Shown one piece after another: positions 34,368 through 44,200 of a stretch of 64,000 nt of DNA. The stretch is taken from the NCBI GenBank assembly GCA_016185145.1, contig JACPOB010000099.1, positions 98,260 to 162,259 of the forward strand. The letters are read 5' to 3'. The notes beneath the pieces are model-generated. The model saw nothing but the letters and a program-made list of their open reading frames with translations. It was not told where the DNA came from and searched no databases. How positions within the stretch are numbered: position 1 is the first letter of the stretch; every line of letters starts with the position of its first letter. The DNA is from Rhodospirillales bacterium. Lineage in GTDB: Bacteria > Pseudomonadota > Alphaproteobacteria > Reyranellales > Reyranellaceae. Made by a program: the position numbers and the translations under genes.

Positions 34368-35777
34368 TCAAGGAATTTCGTAGACCGCGACCTCGGCGGC
34401 GACGCCGCGCAGGGGATGGCTCTGCACCAGCGGCTTCGGGCCGTTGCTGCCGAGCAGGCTCGCACTCCTGGGATTGTCGATCACAGGCGCCGTCGCCAGG
34501 ATCGAGCGTGTCTGGGCCAGGCCCTGCACGCGCGAGGCGATGTTCACGGTCTGCCCGAAATAGTCCTGTCGCTCGTTCAGGTTGACCGCCAGGCATGGCC
34601 CTTCATGGATGCCGATCTTGAGCAGCAGGTCCTCGCGGCCGTGCGTTTCGTTCAGCTTGCGCATGGCCTCGCGCATGCGCAGCGCCGCGGACAACGCATG
34701 GTCGGGCGTGAGGAACGTCGCCATCACGGCGTCGCCGATGGTTTTGACCACGGCGCCGCCTTCGGCCACGACGATCTCGTTCAGGGTGCGGAAATGCTCG
34801 CGCACCAGATCGAAGGCGACGAGGTCGCCGACCCGCTCATAGAGCTCCGTCGACCCCTTGAGATCGGTGAACAGGAAGGTGAGGCTGGTGATCTTGAGCC
34901 GCTGGTCTACGTCGAGCGTGTCGGTGCGATAGATGTCGCGGAAGGTCTGGTTCGACAGCAGGCGCTTGGCGGTCAGGAACGGCCGGCGCTTGCCCACCGC
35001 TTCGGTGAACTTGTCGTCGACCACCCAGATCGTCGGCAGCACGCGCGCCGACGTGCGGTTCTCGAGCGACAGCCGGATCGGTCCCGGCCGCAGGGTCATC
35101 TCGCCCGCCGGCGCGCGCACGTTGTTGTAGACCAGCGTCAGGTTCTGTCGTTCCTGCGTCGGCTCGTCCTTCACGTTGATGAATTGTGCGGCGTGGCTCA
35201 CCGGCTCCAGCACGATGATGAAACCCGCCGGCAGCTGCAGGGACAGAAACGCCTTCTCGCCGGCCGGCAATTCGACGGCGTCGAGCGTCACCTGCTGCAT
35301 TGCCGCCTCGAGCGTGTCGTCGGGCAGGTCGACGCCGCGACCCCAGAAGATCTGACGATAGTATTCCCACAGGGGAAGCTGGTCGGGACTGTGCGCCGCG
35401 ATGCGGCGCGCGCGCGGATTCACGGTGAAGCTCACCTCGACCATGTCGTCGAGCGTGGGCTCGCCGTTGACGTTGCAGAAGACGCAGTAGTAGTGCTCGG
35501 CCTTCACCGTCTTCAGCGAGGCATTGGCGTCGAGCACGCCGCTGCAGCTCGGACACAGCACGTTCCACGACATGTCGAACAGGCCGATCTGGGCAGCCTG
35601 GAGGAAGGTGGAGAGCGTGCGCTCCTCGTCGAGGCCCTGGCGCTTGGCGAAGTCGAGCACGTTGACGCGGCTCAACTGGCGGTCGGGCGCATCGCGCACA
35701 AATCGTTCAAGCGTTGCGGCGCATTCGGTATCAGCCGATTGCTTCAGGACTGCAAAGAGTGAATCGGCTTCGCTCAT
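34368..35777 (-). CDS. Class III adenylate/guanylate cyclase with N-terminal DUF5939-like region
   Basis: 469 residues (an upstream in-frame ATG at 35807 is possible). The C-terminal catalytic domain has FLFTDLKGSTELYERVG (metal Asp305) and GGAVVKTIGDAVMATF (metal Asp349), plus YFGQTVNIASRV with the transition-state Asn and Arg, so it should be active; Lys307 in the TDLKGS position fits ATP specificity. The N-terminal 290 residues hold CPSC (75-78) and CVFC (98-101), a likely zinc ribbon, and a beta-rich domain as in DUF5939 cyclases. It makes cAMP or cGMP in the cytoplasm. It stands alone, so the signal is unknown. Confidence 0.9.
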   Translation of the reverse strand: MSEADSLFAVLKQSADTECAATLERFVRDAPDRQLSRVNVLDFAKRQGLDEERTLSTFLQAAQIGLFDMSWNVLCPSCSGVLDANASLKTVKAEHYYCVFCNVNGEPTLDDMVEVSFTVNPRARRIAAHSPDQLPLWEYYRQIFWGRGVDLPDDTLEAAMQQVTLDAVELPAGEKAFLSLQLPAGFIIVLEPVSHAAQFINVKDEPTQERQNLTLVYNNVRAPAGEMTLRPGPIRLSLENRTSARVLPTIWVVDDKFTEAVGKRRPFLTAKRLLSNQTFRDIYRTDTLDVDQRLKITSLTFLFTDLKGSTELYERVGDLVAFDLVREHFRTLNEIVVAEGGAVVKTIGDAVMATFLTPDHALSAALRMREAMRKLNETHGREDLLLKIGIHEGPCLAVNLNERQDYFGQTVNIASRVQGLAQTRSILATAPVIDNPRSASLLGSNGPKPLVQSHPLRGVAAEVAVYEIP

Positions 35778-35861
35778 GATCGGGTGCCCCGTTGGGACAT
35801 GGAACATGGCGCAGGCAGGGGCCTGTTCAAGCCCGAACGATACCCCAAATTACCTCATGTG

Positions 35862-36554
35862 TTAGAGCCTGGATTCCTCGATCCAGCCTGCCAGCAATGC
35901 CGTCAGTTCGTGCGGCCGTTCGAGCGGCGCCATGTGGCCGCAATCTTCGAGGATGGCGAAGCGCGAGTTGGGCAGGTGCTGCGCCATGCGCTCGGTCTCG
36001 GCGAAGCTGCGCAGGCGGTCCTGGCGGCAGGCCACCACCAGGGACAGGCAGGCGATGCGCTCGAGGTCGGCATAACCGTCGAGGCGGACCAGCGCCGCCT
36101 GGCGTGCCCGCACCTCGCGGCCGAGACGGCGCTGCATGCTGCGCAGGCGTTCGAGCAGCACGGGATCGTTCTCGCGGTCGGGATGCAGGCCGCGCGCCGT
36201 CGTGACCTCGCCCGCCGCGCGTGGTGGCCGGTCGCCCGGACGGTAGCCTGCCTTGCGCCGCTCGGTCTCCTCCTTGGAATAGCCGCGCGCCGATGAGGCG
36301 ATGAAGGCCACGCCCGTCACGCGCTCGGGCGCCATCAAGGCGAGCACGCGGGCAACGAAGCCACCCATCGAGAAGCCGACCAGGACGAAGCGCTCGGGCG
36401 ACGCCGCGAGCACGCGCTGCGCCATGCCTTCGAGCGTGGAATCCTCGTAGACGTTGCCGTAGTGGATCGTGCCGAGCGCTTCGAGACCCGGGACCATGTC
36501 GGTCCACAGGTCCTTGTCGCACATGAAGCCGGGCAGCAGGACGAGTTGGCGCAA
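35862..36554 (-). CDS. Alpha/beta hydrolase
   Basis: 230 residues if started at TTG 36554, which keeps the first beta strand (LRQLVLLPGFMCD); the first ATG (36524) would cut into it. Nucleophile Ser62 in GFSMGG, the likely acid in a VVACRQDRL segment, and His in EDCGHMAPLERP complete the triad. The TTG lies 8 bp after the isochorismatase stop, so the two are co-translated. Family members include esterases and amide hydrolases. Its partnership with two isochorismatase-type hydrolases and a BMP transporter suggests a role in a nitrogen-compound pathway. Confidence 0.88.
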   Translation of the reverse strand: MRQLVLLPGFMCDKDLWTDMVPGLEALGTIHYGNVYEDSTLEGMAQRVLAASPERFVLVGFSMGGFVARVLALMAPERVTGVAFIASSARGYSKEETERRKAGYRPGDRPPRAAGEVTTARGLHPDRENDPVLLERLRSMQRRLGREVRARQAALVRLDGYADLERIACLSLVVACRQDRLRSFAETERMAQHLPNSRFAILEDCGHMAPLERPHELTALLAGWIEESRL

Positions 36555-36562
36555 ACGCTTGG

Positions 36563-37339
36563 TTACTTCTTCAGGGCCTTCAGCATCTTCCCCGAATCGG
36601 TGACGAAGCCGAAGCACTTCTTGACGTTCCATACCGTTGCTTCGGTGCAGAAGTCGGGCGAGGTCGTGGCGCAGCAATCCTCGACCAGCACACATCCATA
36701 GCCCAGGAAGTTGGCGTCGGTCAGCGAATGCAGCACGCACTGGTCGGTGTTGACGCCCGAGAACAGCACCGTGCGCGTGCCGAGGTTGCGCAGGATGGAA
36801 TCGAGCGGCGTGTCCCAGAATCCCGAGATGCGATACTTGTCGACCTTGATGTCCTCGGGCTCCTGCGGCAGCTCGTCGACGATCGCCGCCGCCCACGAAT
36901 CCTTCTGCAGTACCGGCGCGCCGTTGCCGGGCAGGGAATCGCCAAGGCCGACGCCGGTGCCGGCCGGCTTGTAGAGATGGATCTGGTTGGGCGGCATGTT
37001 GGCGAGATCCGGCCGGTTGCCCCAGTTCACCCAGATGACGGGCACGCCTGCCTTGCGCAGCGCCGGCAACAGCTTCTGCAGAGGCTTGATGGGCTTGCGG
37101 TCGGGCCTGTAGTCGGCGCCGAGATGGTCGACCCAGCCGCCCTTGGCGCAGAAGTCGTTCTGCATGTCGACTACGATCATGGCCGTGCGCTTTAGATCGA
37201 TGGTGATGTTCTGCGGCGCTGCCGAAATCTTGAGCGGAACGGGCTTCGCGGGCGGCGTCGCCATGTCTATTTCGCGGGCATTGGCGCCCCACGCGAAGCC
37301 GGCGCGCGGAGCGCTCAAAGGATGCAGTTTGTCGGCCAT
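36563..37339 (-). CDS. Isochorismatase-family cysteine hydrolase 1
   Basis: 258 residues. The catalytic triad is readable: Asp58 in MIVVDMQNDFCAKGGW, Lys168 in VDKYRISGFWDTPLD, and Cys201 in GVNTDQCV. Members cleave amides, ureido compounds (RutB, biuret and N-carbamoyl hydrolases) or isochorismate. An N-terminal extension of about 45 residues precedes the fold. It is divergent from a BMP-type transporter operon whose last gene encodes a second such hydrolase. The two are only distantly alike, so successive steps or two related substrates are plausible. Confidence 0.9.
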   Translation of the reverse strand: MADKLHPLSAPRAGFAWGANAREIDMATPPAKPVPLKISAAPQNITIDLKRTAMIVVDMQNDFCAKGGWVDHLGADYRPDRKPIKPLQKLLPALRKAGVPVIWVNWGNRPDLANMPPNQIHLYKPAGTGVGLGDSLPGNGAPVLQKDSWAAAIVDELPQEPEDIKVDKYRISGFWDTPLDSILRNLGTRTVLFSGVNTDQCVLHSLTDANFLGYGCVLVEDCCATTSPDFCTEATVWNVKKCFGFVTDSGKMLKALKK

Positions 37340-37405
37340 CGATCTCCCCCAAAGCGCCTTGTGATTGCGCCGTCCGCTGCCCTCGGTTGCAAGTTCCCTG
37401 CCAGT

Positions 37406-37420
37406 TGGCACGCCGATTGC
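37406..37420 (+). promoter_or_regulatory. Sigma-54 (-24/-12) promoter for the BMP transporter operon
   Basis: TGGCACG-CCGA-TTGC matches the sigma-54 consensus TGGCACR-N4-TTGC exactly, with GG and GC 12 bases apart. Transcription would start near 37432, giving a leader of about 37 nt. Sigma-54 promoters often serve nitrogen-source genes under NtrC. I see no clear NtrC site upstream. Confidence 0.72.
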
Positions 37421-37468
37421 CTCTGCCCTGCCGGGGATCACATACCCAAGGAGCGGGGGAACATAGCC

Positions 37469-38458
37469 ATGAACAAGTTCGATCGTCGCGGATTTCTGGC
37501 CGGCACGGCCGGTGCTGCAGGCCTTGTGATGCTGGGCGGCCTCGGCGCGCCCGCTCGCGCCGCCGGTCCGCTCAATGTCGGCGTTCTGATCCCGGGCTCG
37601 AAGTCCGACAAGGGTTGGATGGAGTCGGGTTACGACGGCATGAAGGCGGCCGAGAAGAGCCTCGGCTCCAAGGTCTCGGTGAAGTTCATCGAGAACGTGA
37701 AGTTCGGCGACATGGAGCAGGTGCTGGTCACGCTCGCCGGCAAGAACGAGCTGGTGATCGGCGTCGGCGGCCAGACCCAGGCCTCGGTCTTCAAGGTGGC
37801 GCCGCGCTTCCCCAAGGTGAAGTTCGCCATCATCGGCGGCAACGCCGACCCCAAGAAGCCCGACAATGTCTCGGGCTACGACGTGCGCCAAGCCGAGATC
37901 GCCTTCGTCGCCGGTGCTTCCGCTGCCATGCTCTCCAAGACCGGCGGCGTGTCCTATGTCGGCGGCCTGGAAATCCCGGCGATCAAGAATGCCGGCATCG
38001 AGTTCGGCAAGGGCGCCAAGTACATCAATCCCAACATCAAGTACTTCGAGAGCTACACCGGCGACTTCGACGACGTCGCCAAGGCCAAGGAGGCGACGCT
38101 GGCCGCCATTGCCCAGGGCGCCGACGTCCACTACCACATCCTCAATCTCGGCTTACGCGGCATGGAGCAGGCGGCGCGCGAGAAGGGCACGCACATCATC
38201 GGCAGCTACACCGACCGATGCGGCACCGATCCGCTGTATGTCGCCTATTCGATCACCGGCGTCGGCTTCCAGGTCGAGTACGCCATGGAACAGGCGGCGG
38301 CCGGCACCTGGAAGCCCGAGTTCAAGCCGTTCGGCCTGGCGATGGGTCCCAAGGCCTCCGACATGGTGATCTGCAAGGCCACCCCCGAGCAGAAGGCGAA
38401 GATCGAGGAGATCAAGAAGGATCTGCTCGCGGGCAAGATCAAGGTCCTGGACGCCTGA
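37469..38458 (+). CDS. BMP-family (basic membrane protein) ABC transporter binding protein
   Basis: 329 residues from the ATG giving MNKFDRRGFLAGTAGAAG, a twin-arginine signal with cleavage after ARA near residue 31; upstream codons in the same frame are non-coding. The fold opening PLNVGVLIPGSKSDKGWMESGYDGM and a late GTHIIGSYTDRCG are typical of BMP/PnrA-type proteins, which bind purine nucleosides and related compounds. It heads a five-gene operon behind a sigma-54 promoter. Confidence 0.93.
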   Translation: MNKFDRRGFLAGTAGAAGLVMLGGLGAPARAAGPLNVGVLIPGSKSDKGWMESGYDGMKAAEKSLGSKVSVKFIENVKFGDMEQVLVTLAGKNELVIGVGGQTQASVFKVAPRFPKVKFAIIGGNADPKKPDNVSGYDVRQAEIAFVAGASAAMLSKTGGVSYVGGLEIPAIKNAGIEFGKGAKYINPNIKYFESYTGDFDDVAKAKEATLAAIAQGADVHYHILNLGLRGMEQAAREKGTHIIGSYTDRCGTDPLYVAYSITGVGFQVEYAMEQAAAGTWKPEFKPFGLAMGPKASDMVICKATPEQKAKIEEIKKDLLAGKIKVLDA

Positions 38459-38461
38459 TCG

Positions 38462-40000
<1,539 letters not shown>

Positions 40001-40021
40001 CGGCGCTCGCGTTCTCAGGCG

Positions 40022-40129
40022 ACCTCACCCTGAGGAGGCGCGTAGCGCCGTCTCGAAGGGTGGGCAATGGGCAAGGTGCGGGTTCTCACCCTTCGAGACG
40101 CGCCCTTCGGGCGCTCCTCAGGGTGAGGT
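40022..40129. repeat. Family C palindromic repeat (copy 2) inside the BMP operon
   Basis: Runs from acctcaccctgaggagg to cgctcctcagggtgaggt, with an inner tctcgaagggtg/cacccttcgaga pair. It separates the ATPase gene from permease 1. The bases atgacggcg occur both at the ATPase stop (39997) and at the permease start (40152), as if the old ATGA overlap had been displaced by the element. Confidence 0.88.
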
Positions 40130-40151
40130 ACACTTGGAGGTCCGCGCTCCG

Positions 40152-41231
40152 ATGACGGCGATCTCCGTTTCCCTGTCGGATCGCCGCCGCCTGCTCGGCA
40201 TGGCGGTGCCGTTCATCGCCGTCATCGGTTCGATGATCGTCGGCCTGCTGCTGATCGCGGCGAGCGGCAAGGACGTGCCCGACGCCATCGAGGCCTTCTT
40301 GGACGGCGCGTTTGGCAGCGCCTTCGCGATCGGCGCCTCGATCAACCGCGCCGTCGCGCTGTCGCTGGTCGGCCTCGGCTTCATCCTGGCCTTCCGCGCC
40401 AACCTCACCAACGTGGGCGGCGAGGGCCAGATCGCCGTCGGCGGCATCGCCGCGACGGCGCTCGGCCTGTGGCCGCCGATCGCCAACCTGCCGCTCGGGC
40501 TTGCCGTGCTCGTGCCGCTGCTGGGCGGCACGCTGGCCGGCGCCTTCTGGGGCGGCATCGCCGGCTTCATGAAGGTGCGCTTCGGCACCAACGAGGTCAT
40601 AAGCACCTTGCTGCTGGGCTTCGTGGCGCTGCTGCTCGTCTATTGGTGCGTGCAGTCGACAGCGCTGCTGCGCCAGCCGCAGACCTCCTCGGCGACCTTG
40701 CCGGAATCCCTGCCGATCGCCGATGCAGTCAAGCTGCCGAGCCTGACCGGCGATCCGGGATCGCCGCTGCACATCGGCCTCGTGATCTGCCTGCTGCTGG
40801 CCGTCGCCACGGCGATCATCCTGCAGCGCTCGACTTTCGGTCTGCGCCTGCGCACCATCGGCCTCAACGAGCTGGCGGCACGCCGCGCCGGCATGCCGGG
40901 CGGCATCCTGCTGGTCGTGGCGCTCGCCATCGCCGGCGCTTTCGGCGGGCTGGCCGGCGCGATCATGCTGCAGGGCGAGCAGTACTACCTGAAGACCGGC
41001 TTCTCGTCGGGCTACGGCTTCGACGGCCTCGTCGTCGGCCTGCTGTCACGCGGCTCGACGGTGGGCGTGCTGGCGGGCGCCTTGTTCTTCGGCTTCCTGC
41101 GTTCGGGCGGCATTTCCATGGAGATCATGGCCCAGGTGCCGGCGGCGCTGACCCTGGTGATCCAGGGCCTGATCGTGATCGCCGTCGCGGGCTCGGTGAT
41201 CCTGGTCGAGAAGCTGCAGGGAGGTCGCTGA
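40152..41231 (+). CDS. BMP/nucleoside-type ABC transporter permease 1
   Basis: 359 residues from the ATG after the repeat. About nine or ten helices; the family block ANLTNVGGEGQIAVGGIAATAL lies near 85-106 and EVISTLLLGFVALLLVYW near 145-165. It resembles NupP/YufP-type permeases for nucleosides. Its stop shares one base with the next start (TGATG). Confidence 0.93.
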   Translation: MTAISVSLSDRRRLLGMAVPFIAVIGSMIVGLLLIAASGKDVPDAIEAFLDGAFGSAFAIGASINRAVALSLVGLGFILAFRANLTNVGGEGQIAVGGIAATALGLWPPIANLPLGLAVLVPLLGGTLAGAFWGGIAGFMKVRFGTNEVISTLLLGFVALLLVYWCVQSTALLRQPQTSSATLPESLPIADAVKLPSLTGDPGSPLHIGLVICLLLAVATAIILQRSTFGLRLRTIGLNELAARRAGMPGGILLVVALAIAGAFGGLAGAIMLQGEQYYLKTGFSSGYGFDGLVVGLLSRGSTVGVLAGALFFGFLRSGGISMEIMAQVPAALTLVIQGLIVIAVAGSVILVEKLQGGR

Positions 41232-42151
41232 TGGAAGAGACGCTCGCCATCTTCATCGCCTCGACCCTGCGGCTCGCCATGCCGTTGATGCTGGCGGCCA
41301 GCGGCGAACTGGTCTCCGAGCGCGCCGGCGTGCTGAACCTCAGCCTGGAAGGCATGATGCTGACCGCGGCCTTCTTCGGCGCCCTGGGCTCGTGGGCCAG
41401 CGGCAGTCCATATTTCGGCGTCGCCTGCGCCATCGTCGCCTCGGTCGTCGTCTCGGCGGTGCAGGCCTGGCTCAGCGTCAACCTGCGCGCCAACCAGCTC
41501 GTGGTCGGCATCGGCTTCAACATCCTGGCGCTGGGCGCCACGACCTTGCTCTACCGCATCATCTTCGGCGGCCTGTCGCGCGAGGAGATCCCGGGTCTGC
41601 CGAAGCTCGCGGTGAAGGGCCTGAGCGACCTGCCGTTCGCCGGCACCGCCTTCTTCCAGCAGTCGGTCATCGTCTATGCGGGCCTGGCGTTGATCGTGCT
41701 GATCTGGGCGATGCTGAACCACACGTCGTTCGGGCTCTCGGTGCGCGCCGTCGGCGACGAGCCGCGCAGCGCCGACAAGGCCGGCATCCCCGTCGCGGCG
41801 ACACGGTGGAAGGCGGTGCTGATCACCGGCTTCATGGCGGGCGTCGCCGGCGCCTTCATTTCCATCGCCGACATCCATACCTTCACCGAGAACATGACCA
41901 ACGGCGCGGGCTATCTCGCGCTCGCCGCCGTGATCTTTGGCGGCTGGAACATCGGCCGCACCGTCGCCGCCTGCCTGCTGTTCGGCGCGGCCACGGCGCT
42001 GCAGTTCCAGTTGCCGGCCATGGGCATCAACGTTCCCACCGCTTTCCTGCTGATGCTGCCCTACCTGCTGGCCTTGCTGGCGGTGGCGGGTGTCGTCGGC
42101 CGCCTGGAGCCGCCGACCTCGCTCACCCTGCCGTTCCAGCGCGGAAAGTAA
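41231..42151 (+). CDS. BMP/nucleoside-type ABC transporter permease 2
   Basis: 306 residues with about eight helices. Family segments: MLAASGELVSERAGVLNLSLEGMM near 20-43, NQLVVGIGFNILALGATTLLYR near 85-110, and GYLALAAVIFGGWNIGRT near 235. It resembles NupQ/YufQ-type permeases. It completes the importer; the isochorismatase-type gene begins 3 bp after its stop. Confidence 0.93.
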   Translation: MEETLAIFIASTLRLAMPLMLAASGELVSERAGVLNLSLEGMMLTAAFFGALGSWASGSPYFGVACAIVASVVVSAVQAWLSVNLRANQLVVGIGFNILALGATTLLYRIIFGGLSREEIPGLPKLAVKGLSDLPFAGTAFFQQSVIVYAGLALIVLIWAMLNHTSFGLSVRAVGDEPRSADKAGIPVAATRWKAVLITGFMAGVAGAFISIADIHTFTENMTNGAGYLALAAVIFGGWNIGRTVAACLLFGAATALQFQLPAMGINVPTAFLLMLPYLLALLAVAGVVGRLEPPTSLTLPFQRGK

Positions 42152-42154
42152 GTC

Positions 42155-42844
42155 ATGCCCATCATCGCCGCCCGGCCGTACGAGTACAGCTTTCCCGCCG
42201 GCCGGCTGGCACTGATCGTCATCGACATGCAGCGCGACTTCGTCGAGGAGGGCGGCTTCGGCTCGGTGCTGGGCAACGACGTGCGTCCTCTGGCCAGGAT
42301 CGTGCCCACGGTGCGACGCCTGATCGACGGTTTCCGCGCAGCCCGGCTGCCGATCATCCATACCCGCGAGGGCCACAAGCCCGATCTGTCTGACTGTCCG
42401 CCGTCCAAGCGCATCCGCGGCCGCGGCAAGCTCACCATCGGCGACGAAGGCCCGATGGGTCGCATCCTGGTCGACGGCGAGCTGGGCAACGACCTCGTGC
42501 CGGAACTCGCCGCCCTGCCGGGCGAAGCGGTGATCGTGAAACCGGGCAAGGGTGCGTTCTATGCGACGCCGCTCGACGACATCCTGAAGCGCCACGGCAT
42601 CGGCCACCTGGTGTTCGCCGGCGTCACCACCGAGGTCTGCGTGCAAACCACCATGCGCGAGGCCAACGACCGCGGCTACGAGTGCCTGCTGGCCGAGGAT
42701 GCGACCGAGAGCTACTTCCCCGAGTTCAAGGCCGCGACGCTGGCCATGATCCGCGCCCAGGGCGGCATCGTCGGCTGGACCGCACCGACCGACGCGGTCG
42801 TCAACGCACTCGAGCGGACCGCGGGCCTCCAGGCCCGCTCATGA
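42155..42844 (+). CDS. Isochorismatase-family cysteine hydrolase 2 (biuret/ureido hydrolase-like)
   Basis: 229 residues. Triad: Asp24 in LIVIDMQRDFVEEGGFG, Lys132 in KPGKGAFYATPLD, Cys162 in GVTTEVCVQTTMREANDRGYE. The arrangement and segments resemble biuret hydrolase and RutB-type enzymes that release ammonia or carbamate. It is the last gene of the transporter operon, consistent with hydrolysis of the imported compound. The last ten codons (ERTAGLQARS) and the TGA lie within a family A repeat arm, so the C-terminus is repeat-derived. Confidence 0.9.
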   Translation: MPIIAARPYEYSFPAGRLALIVIDMQRDFVEEGGFGSVLGNDVRPLARIVPTVRRLIDGFRAARLPIIHTREGHKPDLSDCPPSKRIRGRGKLTIGDEGPMGRILVDGELGNDLVPELAALPGEAVIVKPGKGAFYATPLDDILKRHGIGHLVFAGVTTEVCVQTTMREANDRGYECLLAEDATESYFPEFKAATLAMIRAQGGIVGWTAPTDAVVNALERTAGLQARS

Positions 42845-42870
42845 GTTGTGAAATGAGCGGGCTTCGCCTG
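42815..42870. repeat. Family A repeat overlapping the 3' end of a coding gene
   Basis: gcggaccgcgggcctccagg followed by cccgctcatgagt is the left half of family A; the right half (atgagcgggc) is degenerate. It supplies the last codons and stop of the isochorismatase-type gene. Confidence 0.7.
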
Positions 42871-43105
42871 GCGCGACGAGACGACAGTTCGCTTGCGACA
42901 ACTGTTGCCGCCCGGGACGTTCCTCGTCGCGACGTTGCACGATTGTCCGCTCGGCTTGCCGATCGTCGTCGGCTTCGGAGAGGATGAATCAGCGCCGGCG
43001 TTGGCCGTGAAGATTGCGTGAATGTCGCGGCATCCAATGCCTCTGTGATTGCATTGTCATGGCGGGGTCCTAAATCCCCATCGATCTTCACCAGGAGGAC
43101 TTGCG

Positions 43106-43588
43106 ATGGCAGAGAATGTGCCCAAGGCTTTGACGCCCAGCGCTTTCACGCCGTTCGGCGGCGAATTCGACCAGCTCTTCAATCGCATGATGCGCGCCTG
43201 GTCGTTCGGGTTCTTCGAGCCGGCCGGCAACGGCCACATGCGCGCGCTCGGCACGCTGGAGCATGCGCCCAAGGTCGAGGTGCAGGAGAACGGCAAGACC
43301 TACACCGTCACCGTCGAGCTGCCCGGCGTCGACCAGAAGGACGTGAAGGTCCTTGTCGAGGACGGTGTGCTCACGGTGTCCGGCGACAAGCACGTCGAGC
43401 GCACCGATGAGAAAACCCACTATTCGGAGCGCAGCTACGGCAGCTTCACGCGGGCTTTCACCTTGCCGCCGGATGCCGACCGCAACGACATCTCGGCCAA
43501 CTTCTCCAAGGGCGTGCTGACCCTGCAGATTGCCAAGATGACGGGCCGGCCCGAGCGCGCGCGGCAGATCGAAGTGCAGCCGTCCTGA
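43106..43588 (+). CDS. Small heat shock protein (Hsp20 family)
   Basis: 160 residues from the ATG 6 bases after AGGAGGA; the frame is open 19 codons further up without support. The alpha-crystallin domain spans about 50-150: PKVEVQENGKTYTVTVELPGVDQKDVKV, VLTVSGDKHVER, RSYGSFTRAFTLPPDADRNDISANFSKGVLTLQI. A C-terminal R-Q-I-E-V matches the I-x-I/V anchoring motif. It binds unfolding proteins in the cytoplasm. A weak RpoH-like -10 (CCCCAT at 43076) lies upstream, but its -35 is poor. Confidence 0.95.
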   Translation: MAENVPKALTPSAFTPFGGEFDQLFNRMMRAWSFGFFEPAGNGHMRALGTLEHAPKVEVQENGKTYTVTVELPGVDQKDVKVLVEDGVLTVSGDKHVERTDEKTHYSERSYGSFTRAFTLPPDADRNDISANFSKGVLTLQIAKMTGRPERARQIEVQPS

Positions 43589-44200
43589 CGCGATGACGTT
43601 GGTTGTCTCCAACGAACGCAATCCGCTCGGCTGCCTCCAGATGAGCGGATTGCGTTCCAACGGTTGATGCGAGGCCGCTGAGATTGCCAGCACTGCTGGC
43701 ACCGATGCTCGACCAGGAGCATATTTTGGCGCTCTACGGTCCGCCAAAATACTAGAACCGAAGTTGACATATTGAATCACCAAAGTTATATTGACCTTGC
43801 GCTCGCCTCCCGGCGGCTCTGCTCTATGCATCGTTCATCCGATACCATCGCGCCCGGCGGCAGCCCTGCCGGGTCCAGGTATCCGTCATCCCGAGCGACG
43901 CTCGAAGGGCAGTTCGGTCGGGGTGAATGAAAACGGCCAGCGAAACTAGCGAAATTAAGAAAGGCCGAAGATTCAATGACTTCGTCGGTGTTTGCGGGAC
44001 TAGCGAAATCCAGCGAAATTCATGCCGACCAGTGGTTCGAGCTAAGGTCCTCACAATGTCATTCGTGTCGCGTTTCAGGCAACCTGGCGCCCAGCACCGC
44101 CCACCAGGTGACGCTCGACCTCGTGCCCGACGGCGGGCCGTCGGCGGCGAAGGCCGCTTGACGTTGAGATGACCATCACGGACGGGGTAGCATCGGCACC
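43589..44200. other. 612-bp gap without a supportable gene; palindromes and short repeats
   Basis: This is the only long non-coding stretch. It is AT-richer than its surroundings. It holds a perfect 14-bp-arm hairpin (43615-43656), a perfect 15-bp palindrome GCCAGCACTGCTGGC (43686-43700), a 10-bp-arm hairpin tattttggcg/cgccaaaata (43722-43751), a degenerate family B arm (about 43887-43910), and four copies of AGCGAAA in two groups (about 43936-43955 and 44001-44020). A short frame ending at 44161 (HQVTLDLVPDGGPSAAKAA) looks like the tail of a lost gene. Confidence 0.6.
43615..43656 (+). terminator. Perfect hairpin after hsp20
   Basis: Arms aacgcaatccgctc (43615-43628) and gagcggattgcgtt (43643-43656) are exact reverse complements with a 14-nt loop, 27 bp after the hsp20 stop. 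No T-run follows. It may end or stabilise the hsp20 mRNA. Confidence 0.5.

Noticed and set aside
43053..43081. RpoH-type heat-shock promoter before hsp20
   Set aside because: CCCCAT resembles the -10, but the only -35 candidate (ATTG) is poor and the spacing is 19 bases; not listed as a feature.
43976..44161. 61-codon frame ending HQVTLDLVPDGGPSAAKAA as a real gene
   Set aside because: Only the end looks protein-like; the front lies in AGCGAAA repeats and there is no ribosome site. Described as a possible lost-gene tail instead.
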